Of a stretch of DNA of 60,629 nt, positions 42,949 to 51,325 are shown in pieces. Within the stretch, counting starts at the first letter, position 1; every line of letters begins with the position of its first letter. Source of the DNA: Planctomycetota bacterium. GTDB lineage: Bacteria; Planctomycetota; UBA8108; JACQVS01. A program made the position numbers and the translations under genes. The stretch spans positions 1 through 60,629 of the forward strand of contig JANQLS010000095.1 in assembly GCA_028280485.1 (NCBI GenBank), in the 5' to 3' direction. The notes under the pieces are model-generated. The model had not been told where the DNA came from. It worked only from the letters and a program-made list of their open reading frames with translations, and did no database searches.

Positions 42949-45039
42949 TCAATCCACAAAGAGGAATTCATTCGTTGCTAAAAGGACTTGTAAATACGAT
43001 TGCCACTTACCCAAGTATTCTGGTGGCGGGGCGTTTTTCTTTCGCTTGGAATTTTTAGAATCCTTACTCTGCTTCCATTCTTTCAAAAACGTTTTTCCCC
43101 ACTGAATTTCTTCATCACTTGGCGAGCGACCGTAGAAAAGTAAAAATACGTTTTGGATTCGATCGCCATCACTTTCCAATCGGTACAACCGGTTAGCAAT
43201 CTTTTCCGTACTGGCCTTAACAAACTCACTATTCATAAAGAAGAGGGCTTGAAGGCTCGTGATGGATGATGTTCTTCGGGGAACGATTAAATTATTATTC
43301 GGCCCATCGAAGAGTTCGTTCATCTCTCTGACCATATCGATTGAAGGTGGTCGATGCCTTTCCTTCGACTGAGAGTCGTATTCAAACGAGTTGAGGCTTC
43401 TGTAGATCGATTCCACTTCCAGCCTTTTTCTCGTGCTGATCCCGAAGAGTTTTACTCGATTGTCTTTTTCGATCGGATCACATTGGTAGTTAGAAGATTG
43501 CTGGAAAGTTGCTGAAAGCGCGATTCGTCGAATCAGCTTTTTTATCGAACCTCCATTTTGAGCTAGCTCATCGCTTAAATAATCAAGAAGTTCTGGATGA
43601 CTGGGGGGAGATCCGCTGTGTCCAAAATTCGAAAGCGATCGTGTTAGCCCTTCGCCCATCATGTAGTACCAAATGCGATTGACCATCAAACGCGTGGTTA
43701 TGGGGTGGGATCGATCGCTCAGCCACTCGGCGAGTTCTAATCTGCCGCTTTGTTTTGTTTGTTGACTGATGAGTGTTTGTTTCTTACCCGCTAAGACTTC
43801 GGGGAAGCGTCGAGGAACGGGCTTATCTTTCGGGACTTCTTTTCCCGGCTTAACGACGATTCCTTCTTTGGGTGGTTGTGAGTCAACGATTTTTTTAGGA
43901 TCGGCTTGATCGACAAAGGCCTCAAACTGATACACATTTTTCCACTTAGTTTCGAGTTCCTTGTTTTCTACCTTCAAGCGGTGGTATTCCAAGGCCTTGG
44001 GGTCGTCGAGCGAAAGTTTACGCTTCTTGATATCTTGGAGGCGTTTTTCAATTTCCTTTTTCTGCTTCTCGATGCTCTTTTCGATTTTGGCTTTGTTCTT
44101 TGCTTGTTTGGGATCGTTGAGTTTTGCTTCTTCAGATTTAAGCCTTTGTTGTTGATCGAAGTATTGAGAAACCGATGAATAAGACTTCAATTCTTTCTTC
44201 ATGCGAGTTTCATTCGCTAACTTCTTAGCGAGATCTGCCATATACGTATCGAATTTAGACTTTTCTTTAAGATAAGGCGCCTGAATCACTCGACTGCTTT
44301 CGAAGATACCTTGAAGCGCGTAGTAATCATCTCGCGCTAAAGGTTCGTGTTTGTGGTCGTGGCAACGAGCGCAGATCAAGCTGAGCCCCATGAAAGTTCG
44401 GCCGAGTAAATCGAGTTGATCGTGGTGGCGATTTTTAATCGAGAAAGGTCTGACGGCGACCATGCCGTCGAGATGGATTTCACTCTTTGAAGATGGGTTG
44501 GGCATCAGATCACCCGCAATTTGCATTTTCACAAATTGATCGTAGGGCATGTCCTCCTGAATCGATTTCATGACCCATAGGCGATAGGGATCATTGGATT
44601 CGTTTTTACCCTTCATAGGGCGGTAACGAACATGATCTAACCAATGGCGAGCCCAGTGTTCACTGAACGCAGTTGAGGCGATGAGGGAATCTACGTATTG
44701 TTCGAGGTTGAGCGAAGTCTTTTTGAGGTCTTCAGGTGTTGGAGGTCGACCAGTTAAAAGAAAACTTAATCTTCGAAGTAAGATTCTACGCTCAGCTTTA
44801 GGAGCTGGATTGAGTTTTTCGTTCTCTAACCTTTTCAGAATGAACCGGTCGAGATCATCTTGAGACCAGGCTGAATTCTTGACTTCTGGGAGAGTGGGGC
44901 GTTGAACGGGTTTGAAAGCCCAATGGTGATTTTCGGGGCGATCTTCAGCTAGAGAATTCTTGAGGAAGCCCAGATATAGGACAAGGATCAAAATACCCTG
45001 CAGTGATCGCCTTGTGGGGTCGATGGATCTTAGAGGCAA
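42949..45039 (-). CDS. DUF1549 + DUF1553 exported protein lacking the cytochrome domain
   Basis: The 696-residue protein has a signal peptide (about 12-31). DUF1549 follows directly (FSEHWARHWLDHVRYRPMKG, CARCHDHKHEPLARDDYYALQ), with a highly charged coiled-coil insertion (about 270-385) and then DUF1553 (NRIWYYMMGEGLTRSLSNFGHSG, VPRRTSSITSLQALFFMNSEFV). Compared with the copy at 5558 it lacks the N-terminal PSCyt1 CxxCH domain and the jelly-roll-like middle. The one CxxCH is the CARCH inside DUF1549. The start is TTG at 45039, supported by GGGAGAG about seven bases upstream. The upstream frame is closed by a TAG, so no cytochrome domain has been missed. Confidence 0.85.
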   Translation of the reverse strand: MPLRSIDPTRRSLQGILILVLYLGFLKNSLAEDRPENHHWAFKPVQRPTLPEVKNSAWSQDDLDRFILKRLENEKLNPAPKAERRILLRRLSFLLTGRPPTPEDLKKTSLNLEQYVDSLIASTAFSEHWARHWLDHVRYRPMKGKNESNDPYRLWVMKSIQEDMPYDQFVKMQIAGDLMPNPSSKSEIHLDGMVAVRPFSIKNRHHDQLDLLGRTFMGLSLICARCHDHKHEPLARDDYYALQGIFESSRVIQAPYLKEKSKFDTYMADLAKKLANETRMKKELKSYSSVSQYFDQQQRLKSEEAKLNDPKQAKNKAKIEKSIEKQKKEIEKRLQDIKKRKLSLDDPKALEYHRLKVENKELETKWKNVYQFEAFVDQADPKKIVDSQPPKEGIVVKPGKEVPKDKPVPRRFPEVLAGKKQTLISQQTKQSGRLELAEWLSDRSHPITTRLMVNRIWYYMMGEGLTRSLSNFGHSGSPPSHPELLDYLSDELAQNGGSIKKLIRRIALSATFQQSSNYQCDPIEKDNRVKLFGISTRKRLEVESIYRSLNSFEYDSQSKERHRPPSIDMVREMNELFDGPNNNLIVPRRTSSITSLQALFFMNSEFVKASTEKIANRLYRLESDGDRIQNVFLLFYGRSPSDEEIQWGKTFLKEWKQSKDSKNSKRKKNAPPPEYLGKWQSYLQVLLATNEFLFVD

Positions 45040-45274
45040 TGGATTCTCTCCCAGTACTTCCTGGTGCTTCTAACAGTTCGTCTGTTCACGAGATTGAAAT
45101 ATTCGAAATTCTATCAAATATTGACCTTGGGGGGGAAAAGGTTACTCTTCTCTCAGAAACTTTTAGGCTTTATAAGCAGCCCTCAAAGCTGAATTTAAGG
45201 GTAAAATAAGGGAAATAATCATAGTTTTTGGAAAGGCATCTCTCTTCTTTTTTTACCCTGTAACTTAATTCGAT

Positions 45275-47986
45275 ATGACCAGGTTCTGTTTGCTAACACT
45301 TCATTTTGTGCTCCTTTTGGGCCTGAGCAGCGCATTCTCTGAAGAGAGGAAGCTGTCGGAGCAAATTGATTTTTCAACTTGTGGGTACAAGCAGAGCCAA
45401 GTTGAGATCCCCTTCGTCCTGCCGATGGTATTTATCGAACATAAGCCCGGTATCGATGCGGGCGCCTCGATTCAACAAGCCATCGATCATATCTCCAACT
45501 TAGAATTGAATGCCGATGGCTTTCGGGGAGCCGTGTTGGTCGGTCCTGGGGTCTTCGAAATTTCTTCACAACTGATCATTCAAAAATCTGGAGTCGTTCT
45601 GCGAGGAAGCGGACCTGAACAGACAGTGTTGCGAGCCGTTGGGGCTGATCGTCGCTCCTTGATTCGAGTCTTGGGGCAGGCGGATTATCTCGTCGATCAA
45701 GAAGTTCGAAGTCAAGTTCAAGATGAAGTCACTCAAGTTGGGGCAACACAGCTTACCCTTGAAGATGTTCGAGAGTTTCAAATGGGGCAATTGATTTGGA
45801 TTACACGGGAATCGACGACGGAGTGGATTCAACAATTGGGTATGGATCGCTTTGGCATCGCTTGGAAGCCCGGGACTCGCGATGTGACTTGGGAGCGAAA
45901 GATAATTGGGATCAGTAAAGATCAGCAGCGAGTGACATTGGATGCCCCGTTAACAACAGCATTAAATCGCACTCTATCTCCCACGACTGTAGAAGCCTTT
46001 TCTTGGCCTGGAAGAATTGAGAATGTGGGTATCGAAAACTTAAAACTCGTTTCCCATCCCACAACTGAGCATCGTCACGACGAGGACCACGCTTGGATGG
46101 GTATTACCATGGAAAATGTGAAAGATGCTTGGGTTCGTCAGATAGAGTTTCATGGTTTTGCTGGATCGGCAGTTGCGCTCTATGAAACCACTAAAAACAT
46201 CACGGTAAAAGATTGTATCAATCTCAATCCGATTTCTGAGGTTGGGGGGCATCGACGTGAGGCATTCTTCACGATGGGGCAACAAACGTTGTTTATACGT
46301 TGTGGATCTCAGAAAGGCCGCCGAGATTTTTCAGTCGGGCACGGAGCTACAGGGCCCAATGCCTTTGTGGGTTGTGAAGCTGAAGAGTCTTTGGGCGCCA
46401 GTGGAACGATGGGCAGTTGGGCTACAGGAGTGCTCTTTGATAATGTTCGATTGGAAGGAGGTATTTTTAGTTTTGAAAATCGATTCGGGAAAGATCAAGG
46501 CGCGGGTTGGACAGCAGCTAACTGCTTGATCTGGCAATCGACGGCAGCTCGTATGCAATGTTCAGATCCGCCGGGAGCTTCAAACCAAGCCTATGGAGTG
46601 TGGGGGGAGTTTAGCGGAACCAGTCGGTTTGAACAAAGAGATGAGTTTGTAAAACCGTTAAGCCTGTTTCAAGCTCAGCTTAGTAAAAGAGTAGGGGCAG
46701 AACAAGCGAACCAATTTTTAGGACCGATCGGTAGAAGACATGTAGGAGCGACGAATCCGAAATACAAACAAGCAGAAAAGTTTGTTCAAAACTCGAATCT
46801 ACCCGCATTAAGTGTTCGAGCGATCGTTCGTAAGGCTCAGGCGAGAGAGCCCATTCCCAGTTCCCCTGAAGGTGTGCAAAAACTGGCCTACTCGATTCCT
46901 ATTCCTGAAGTCACCAAAAAGAAATCGTTAATACTTGAAAGTGGAATTTTAAAAATCGATGGTCAGGTTCTACGGGGAAAACGTTTTAATCCCATTTGGT
47001 GGAGAGGCGATACGCGCCCTAAAGATATCGAACGTTTTGGCCCGGCTTTGACTCGATTTGTCCCCGGGAGGATTGGAACTGGATTTACCGATGACTTGCG
47101 TCAGGTTGCCAGAAAGCTGAAGAGTTCTGGTGTTCAAGTTGTCGAGCACCATCATGGGCTTTGGTACGATCGACGACGGGATGATCATAATCGTTTTCAA
47201 CGTGCGGATGCAGAAGTAGAAGCTCCTTTTTACGAGCAACCTTTTGCTCGTAGTGGAATCGGGAAGGCGGCTGATGGTTTAAGTCGTTATGACTTAACGA
47301 AGTTTAATCCCTGGTATTGGAATCGATTGAAAGGCTTTGCGGCTCATTGCGAAAAAGAGGGCCTCATCCTCTTCAATCAACACTACTTCCAGCATAATGT
47401 ATTAGAAGCCGGAGCTCATTGGGCTGATTTCCCTTGGCGTTCTGCCAATAACATCAATGAGACTGATTTTCCTGAGCCGCCTCCATATACCGGCGATAAG
47501 AGGATCTTTCAGGCGCATCTGTTTTACGATATCCAACAGCCGAAGCGAAAGAAATTACATCGTCTTTACATTCGAAAGCACTTAGAGAATTTTAGAGGTA
47601 AAACGAATGTGCTTCATTCTATCGGAGGAGAATTCACCGGGCCGCTTGCGTTTGTAAAGTTGTGGATCGATACAATCGTAGAGTGGGAAAAAGAAACAAA
47701 GCAGGATGTGTTCATCGTTCTCAGTACGACGAAAGATGTTCAGGATGCTATTTTGCAGGATCCAGTGAGAGGTAAAGCAATTTCTGTTATCGATATCAGA
47801 TACTGGTGGTATACCCACGAAGGAAAACTTTATGCACCTGAAGGTGGGAAGAACTTATCTCCTCGGCAACATCAGCGGCAGCTTATGCCGAAGAGTCCAA
47901 ACGCGGATTCAAAGCGTCGAGCAGTGTTTGAGTATCGAGAACGATATCCGGATAAGGCGGTGTTGATTGACGGGGCGCCATTATAG
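45275..47986 (+). CDS. Secreted beta-helix protein with C-terminal TIM-barrel-like (DUF6298-type) domain
   Basis: The 903-residue protein has a signal peptide (1 to about 22). Residues ~55-450 form a right-handed beta-helix of the pectate-lyase-superfamily type (GASIQQAIDHI, GPGVFEISSQLIIQKSGVVLRGSG, VGGHRREAFFTMG). From ~555 to the end a TIM-barrel-like domain follows (WWRGDTRPKDIERFGPALTRFVPGR, VVEHHHGLWYDRRRDDH, LHSIGGEFTGPLAFVKLWID), which I match from memory to DUF6298. This points to extracellular polysaccharide breakdown. The catalytic pair of the barrel could be Glu and Asp around GGEFTG, but this is not certain. It is divergent from the DUF1549 gene, with 235 bp between starts. Confidence 0.75.
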   Translation: MTRFCLLTLHFVLLLGLSSAFSEERKLSEQIDFSTCGYKQSQVEIPFVLPMVFIEHKPGIDAGASIQQAIDHISNLELNADGFRGAVLVGPGVFEISSQLIIQKSGVVLRGSGPEQTVLRAVGADRRSLIRVLGQADYLVDQEVRSQVQDEVTQVGATQLTLEDVREFQMGQLIWITRESTTEWIQQLGMDRFGIAWKPGTRDVTWERKIIGISKDQQRVTLDAPLTTALNRTLSPTTVEAFSWPGRIENVGIENLKLVSHPTTEHRHDEDHAWMGITMENVKDAWVRQIEFHGFAGSAVALYETTKNITVKDCINLNPISEVGGHRREAFFTMGQQTLFIRCGSQKGRRDFSVGHGATGPNAFVGCEAEESLGASGTMGSWATGVLFDNVRLEGGIFSFENRFGKDQGAGWTAANCLIWQSTAARMQCSDPPGASNQAYGVWGEFSGTSRFEQRDEFVKPLSLFQAQLSKRVGAEQANQFLGPIGRRHVGATNPKYKQAEKFVQNSNLPALSVRAIVRKAQAREPIPSSPEGVQKLAYSIPIPEVTKKKSLILESGILKIDGQVLRGKRFNPIWWRGDTRPKDIERFGPALTRFVPGRIGTGFTDDLRQVARKLKSSGVQVVEHHHGLWYDRRRDDHNRFQRADAEVEAPFYEQPFARSGIGKAADGLSRYDLTKFNPWYWNRLKGFAAHCEKEGLILFNQHYFQHNVLEAGAHWADFPWRSANNINETDFPEPPPYTGDKRIFQAHLFYDIQQPKRKKLHRLYIRKHLENFRGKTNVLHSIGGEFTGPLAFVKLWIDTIVEWEKETKQDVFIVLSTTKDVQDAILQDPVRGKAISVIDIRYWWYTHEGKLYAPEGGKNLSPRQHQRQLMPKSPNADSKRRAVFEYRERYPDKAVLIDGAPL

Positions 47987-47989
47987 TAG

Positions 47990-48010
47990 CCGGCTCACCC
48001 CGTGAGCCGG
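47990..48010. repeat. CCGGCTCAC/GTGAGCCGG palindrome
   Basis: Nine perfect base pairs around a CCC loop lie three bases after the stop of the beta-helix gene. A GGCTCAG/CTGAGCC version of the same kind lies near 11167-11183. Confidence 0.75.
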
Positions 48011-48111
48011 GAATTTGCAAGCTTGTTAAGACTCTTATCTAAAATCAATCCAACTAAAGAGGAAGGATTGATTTTGTCGTTGTGGATATTTAAAAACGAA
48101 GATAACCCCAA

Positions 48112-48165
48112 GGGCTGAAAGCCCGAAACTTCATAGCCCAGGGCAGAGCGAAGCGTCGCCCTGGG
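48112..48165. repeat. Palindromic repeat, CCCAGGGC family (copy 2)
   Basis: GGGCT and AGCCC around GAA (48112-48124) are followed by CCCAGGGC and GCCCTGGG (48137-48165). It is the inverse-orientation counterpart of the element at 245-298. Confidence 0.8.
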
Positions 48166-48340
48166 TTGAAAGGGAAATGAGATCAAGCCCTGTAGGGGCG
48201 ACACTTCTCTGTCTTAAAGTAAATTGTTTAAGGTCTTTCAGAAGAACGATAGCTAAACTGAATTTTAATAATTGTCTCTCCGAGTGGAACTTCTCTTTTC
48301 TTGTTGAGCATTGCACATTGTAAGACGTTTTTGATAGGAC

Positions 48341-48357
48341 GGCACACGGCGTGTGCC
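48341..48357. repeat. GGCACAC/GTGTGCC palindrome
   Basis: Seven perfect base pairs around a GGC loop end just before the stop codon of the lyase gene on the minus strand. It probably contributes to 3'-end formation there. Confidence 0.7.
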
Positions 48358-48364
48358 TACTACC

Positions 48365-49876
48365 CTAGTTCTTAAAACTAATCGTATCGTTGTTATTGCC
48401 TAAGTTTTTGTAATCAATAAACGCATTCGGATCCGTTCCATTTAAAAATTCTTCCACGTTGGTATAGCCATCCTCATCTCCATCTAAAATTGAATCTGCT
48501 GCATTCTTAGGATTTAACTTATATTTCTTCTCCCACTCATCCGGCATGCCATCGCGATCGCTGTCTACTGGGACTTCTTCCGGTGAAAATGAATACTTCG
48601 GGAAACCACCGACGTCTTCAGGGGAGTTGATGATGCCATTCTTAGTCAGGAATTTAACGGTTTCCACGGATTTGCAAACTCGTTGATCGACTGTATCTCG
48701 TCTCGGCAAGGTTGCACCCGCGTTGGCTAAAACGTTTTTGTAAGCGTTCAAGGCTGATTCCTGTTTGACGGGCCAGGCTTCGAAGGCGGTGTTGACGCGG
48801 GCGAGTTCTTCAGGGCCTTGCATCCCTTCCCAGTTGTTTTTGGTGATTTTAGGGAAGCCATGAAAATAATTCCCAGCGACGTACCATTTACCGGGGCGTT
48901 TCTCACCTTTGGGGAACCAACCTTGATTTTCAAACCGTCTCCCAGGTGAATACTGATTACGCTGCTCAATTCTAACCATGACGTCGACCATGCTCTTTTT
49001 GGCGGCCGGCCCTGGTTTGTAGTAATTAGCAATGACATTCACCATCGAAGTTTCGTCGCCGCCATCCATGGTACGGTGGTACCAATTGAAGATGACATTA
49101 TTCCTAAAATCGAACTCACCTCCCATTCCAATCGATGGGTTACGTCCGGTGTTACAAGCGAAAAGATTGTGATGGAAAGTCGAGTCGGTTCCTCCCCATG
49201 TTCCTCCGAAGGCATGGTTCTTTGCGTTGAGTGCTTCGCTTGAAATACAAAATTGAACAGTAACGTTTTTGGTGGGGTGCTTCACAAAGGACTTATCTTT
49301 TCGGTATTCCATGTAACGGTAGAGAGATAAATTTTCATCCATTCCCCAGCTTGTCGAGCAATGATCAACGATGATTTGTCTGATAGGATTCCCCCCGATG
49401 TTGTCGGATCCTTGACCGCCTTCGGGAAGACCTCGCCGTACTCTTAGGTGCCTCAGGATGACTTCATAGGTGTTGATGTTAATAGAATCGTGGGCGATGC
49501 AGATTCCGTCACCAGGAGCCGATTGCCCTGCGATGGTGATATAAGGATTGTTGATATCGAGTGCTTTTTTTAAGTAGATGATCCCAGCTACTCGGAAGAT
49601 CACGATCCTTGGTCCCTTAGCTTCGATAGCTTCACGTAAAGTGCCTGACCCTGAATCCTCCAGGCTATTAACAAGAAAGACTTTCCCTCCGCGTCCACCT
49701 TTTGTGAACATGCCGCCTCCCCATGCGCCGGGGAATGCGGGTACTGATTGATCATCTAAGACTGACGGGAGTGGGGGGATTTGGGCTGGGGGAGGGGTGA
49801 CTTTTTCAGCAAAAGCACTTAAAAATGTTTGAATGGAAAGGGTAAAAAATATGGTGAGAGATAAGAGGATTTTCAT
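48365..49876 (-). CDS. Secreted PL1-type pectate lyase-like protein with calcium-binding C-terminus
   Basis: The 503-residue protein has a signal peptide (1 to about 24). The lyase opening is AFPGAWGGGMFTKGGRGGKV, then NSLEDSGSGTLREAIEAKGPR and a parallel beta-helix (ITIAGQSAPGDGICI, VILRHLRVRRG, HHNLFACNTGRNPS). This fits polysaccharide lyase family 1 as found in Bacteroidetes and Planctomycetes. The C-terminus (about 435-490) carries thrombospondin-3/EF-hand-like loops (DSDRDGMPDEWEKKY, DGDEDGYTNVEEFLNG). It likely cleaves pectin or a similar uronate polymer outside the cell. It is the last gene of a probable three-gene minus-strand operon, 26 bp after the NPCBM gene. Confidence 0.85.
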   Translation of the reverse strand: MKILLSLTIFFTLSIQTFLSAFAEKVTPPPAQIPPLPSVLDDQSVPAFPGAWGGGMFTKGGRGGKVFLVNSLEDSGSGTLREAIEAKGPRIVIFRVAGIIYLKKALDINNPYITIAGQSAPGDGICIAHDSININTYEVILRHLRVRRGLPEGGQGSDNIGGNPIRQIIVDHCSTSWGMDENLSLYRYMEYRKDKSFVKHPTKNVTVQFCISSEALNAKNHAFGGTWGGTDSTFHHNLFACNTGRNPSIGMGGEFDFRNNVIFNWYHRTMDGGDETSMVNVIANYYKPGPAAKKSMVDVMVRIEQRNQYSPGRRFENQGWFPKGEKRPGKWYVAGNYFHGFPKITKNNWEGMQGPEELARVNTAFEAWPVKQESALNAYKNVLANAGATLPRRDTVDQRVCKSVETVKFLTKNGIINSPEDVGGFPKYSFSPEEVPVDSDRDGMPDEWEKKYKLNPKNAADSILDGDEDGYTNVEEFLNGTDPNAFIDYKNLGNNNDTISFKN

Positions 49877-49902
49877 GCGCCGGAGGAATATTAAGTTGTA
49901 TG

Positions 49903-51300
49903 TTATTTTTTTACAATTGGATCCAAGATGACAGTGTGTCCTTTATTTGGCCTTCCCTTTGTTAATATTTTTATTTCGAGGATGTCTACATTTTTAATTT
50001 TTACCTTACATTTTTGTTCTCGTAATTTACTGCCGATAGCTTTTGATTTCCAAAGAACTCGTTCGTCTCCAACAACAATAAACTGAAAAGAACCTCGGAG
50101 GTTTTGGGCACTTTCATTCAAACCCATGACAGCTTCGAAGGTGTTGTATTTTTTATTGAGGCGATATTTGACTTGGCTTGCACCTCTTACAGGACTGTGG
50201 ATGGTCAGGCCTTCATAGGAATAGATCTTCGAAACTCGAATCCTCTTATTTTCATAAAAGTGACCTTTTTTTAGAAATTTCCCAAATCCAACTTTAACAT
50301 CTGACTCTTCAAGGTCACTCAGGTATCGATAGGGAGCAAAGTTGAGTCGGATATCATAAGTTAGTTTTTCGAGGTTTGACAGTTGAGGCTTTGCCTTTAA
50401 AAATCGCTGATAGCTTTCTTGAAGGATCGCTTCTTTAACGAATTTATCTTCAATTGAATTAGCGAGCTTGAACCAAGCCTGCCCGTTTTGTTCAACTTCT
50501 TCGGTACTGAGGAATTCTTGTTTTTCGAGATCGATAAGTGTTTGTATGTTTTTATCATTAATGGATTGGAGGATTTTAAATCCTGGTTCCCAACGGTTGA
50601 GGATCAGGCACTGAAAAAGGGCAGTGTAAATTAAACTTTTAGTATCGCCTGGTTCTTCAATTAATTTCTTCTTTGCAGCCTCATTTATTTTTCTCCATTT
50701 CCCAATCTTCTTTATGGACTCTTCTAAGTTGTCCAATCGATACTCAATCCAGTCTGATTTGAGGCCCTTGCTAATTTTTTGAGCCAATTTAATTGTGCTC
50801 GTAAGAGTTTCAAATTGAGCTTTGGGGCGGGCACTCTCTATAACTTTTATAGTTTCTTGAATAAGAAGTTTTTTATCAACTCTATCTTTGGTTCGCTTTT
50901 CAAGTAAGCCAATAACCTTGATTTTTTCTTTGATTGTTGATACTTGAAAAGTTTTCGTCAGTGTATCAGAGATTTCTAACGCCAAATCTATGTCATTAGC
51001 TTCGATCGCAAATTTTTGAGACTCCAAATATAAGATGTATTGGTTAGAGGATCCCTTTGGTTCTTCTTTGGCAGTTGTAAATAGCTTCTTGGCGAATTCT
51101 TTTTTCTCGCTGTCTTTACTGCGTTTTTTGGAAAACTTAAAAAGGTTATTAAGTTTCGAATATGCGAGGTCTTTATCCACCTCCCGCGGAAGTGGAGTTC
51201 GGGAATCTTCATTGTCCTCGGCATGAACTGGACAGGGTGAAGATATTAATAGGAGGAAAGAAATGAAGCTATATTTGAGTAGATAAAATATCTTTTGCAT
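49903..51300 (-). CDS. Secreted protein with C-terminal NPCBM-like carbohydrate-binding domain
   Basis: The 465-residue protein has a signal peptide (1 to about 27). The middle (about 40-330) is alpha-helical and Lys/Glu-rich, with a possible TPR-like repeat character and no recognised family. The last ~130 residues resemble the NPCBM/NEW2 domain: GLTIHSPVRGASQVKYRLNK, then FEAVMGLNES, GSFQFIVVGDERVLWKSK and a final strand pair. Such domains bind galactose-type sugars or simply stabilise lectin-like proteins. It is 25 bp downstream of the deiodinase-like gene and 26 bp upstream of the lyase gene, which suggests shared transcription. AT content is higher than in its neighbours. Confidence 0.7.
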   Translation of the reverse strand: MQKIFYLLKYSFISFLLLISSPCPVHAEDNEDSRTPLPREVDKDLAYSKLNNLFKFSKKRSKDSEKKEFAKKLFTTAKEEPKGSSNQYILYLESQKFAIEANDIDLALEISDTLTKTFQVSTIKEKIKVIGLLEKRTKDRVDKKLLIQETIKVIESARPKAQFETLTSTIKLAQKISKGLKSDWIEYRLDNLEESIKKIGKWRKINEAAKKKLIEEPGDTKSLIYTALFQCLILNRWEPGFKILQSINDKNIQTLIDLEKQEFLSTEEVEQNGQAWFKLANSIEDKFVKEAILQESYQRFLKAKPQLSNLEKLTYDIRLNFAPYRYLSDLEESDVKVGFGKFLKKGHFYENKRIRVSKIYSYEGLTIHSPVRGASQVKYRLNKKYNTFEAVMGLNESAQNLRGSFQFIVVGDERVLWKSKAIGSKLREQKCKVKIKNVDILEIKILTKGRPNKGHTVILDPIVKK

Positions 51301-51325
51301 GTTTCACAATTTAATCGAAATCCAA

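Larger units (their letters stand above)
47987..48364. other. 378-bp spacer between convergent genes, filled with palindromes
   Basis: No gene is supported. In order it holds CCGGCTCAC/GTGAGCCGG (47990-48010), the CCCAGGGC two-hairpin element (48112-48165), GCCCCTACAGGGC-like sequence (48187-48199) and GGCACAC/GTGTGCC (48341-48357). The last hairpin sits ~8 bp from the stop of the minus-strand lyase gene. A strong terminator with a T run was not found. Confidence 0.7.
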
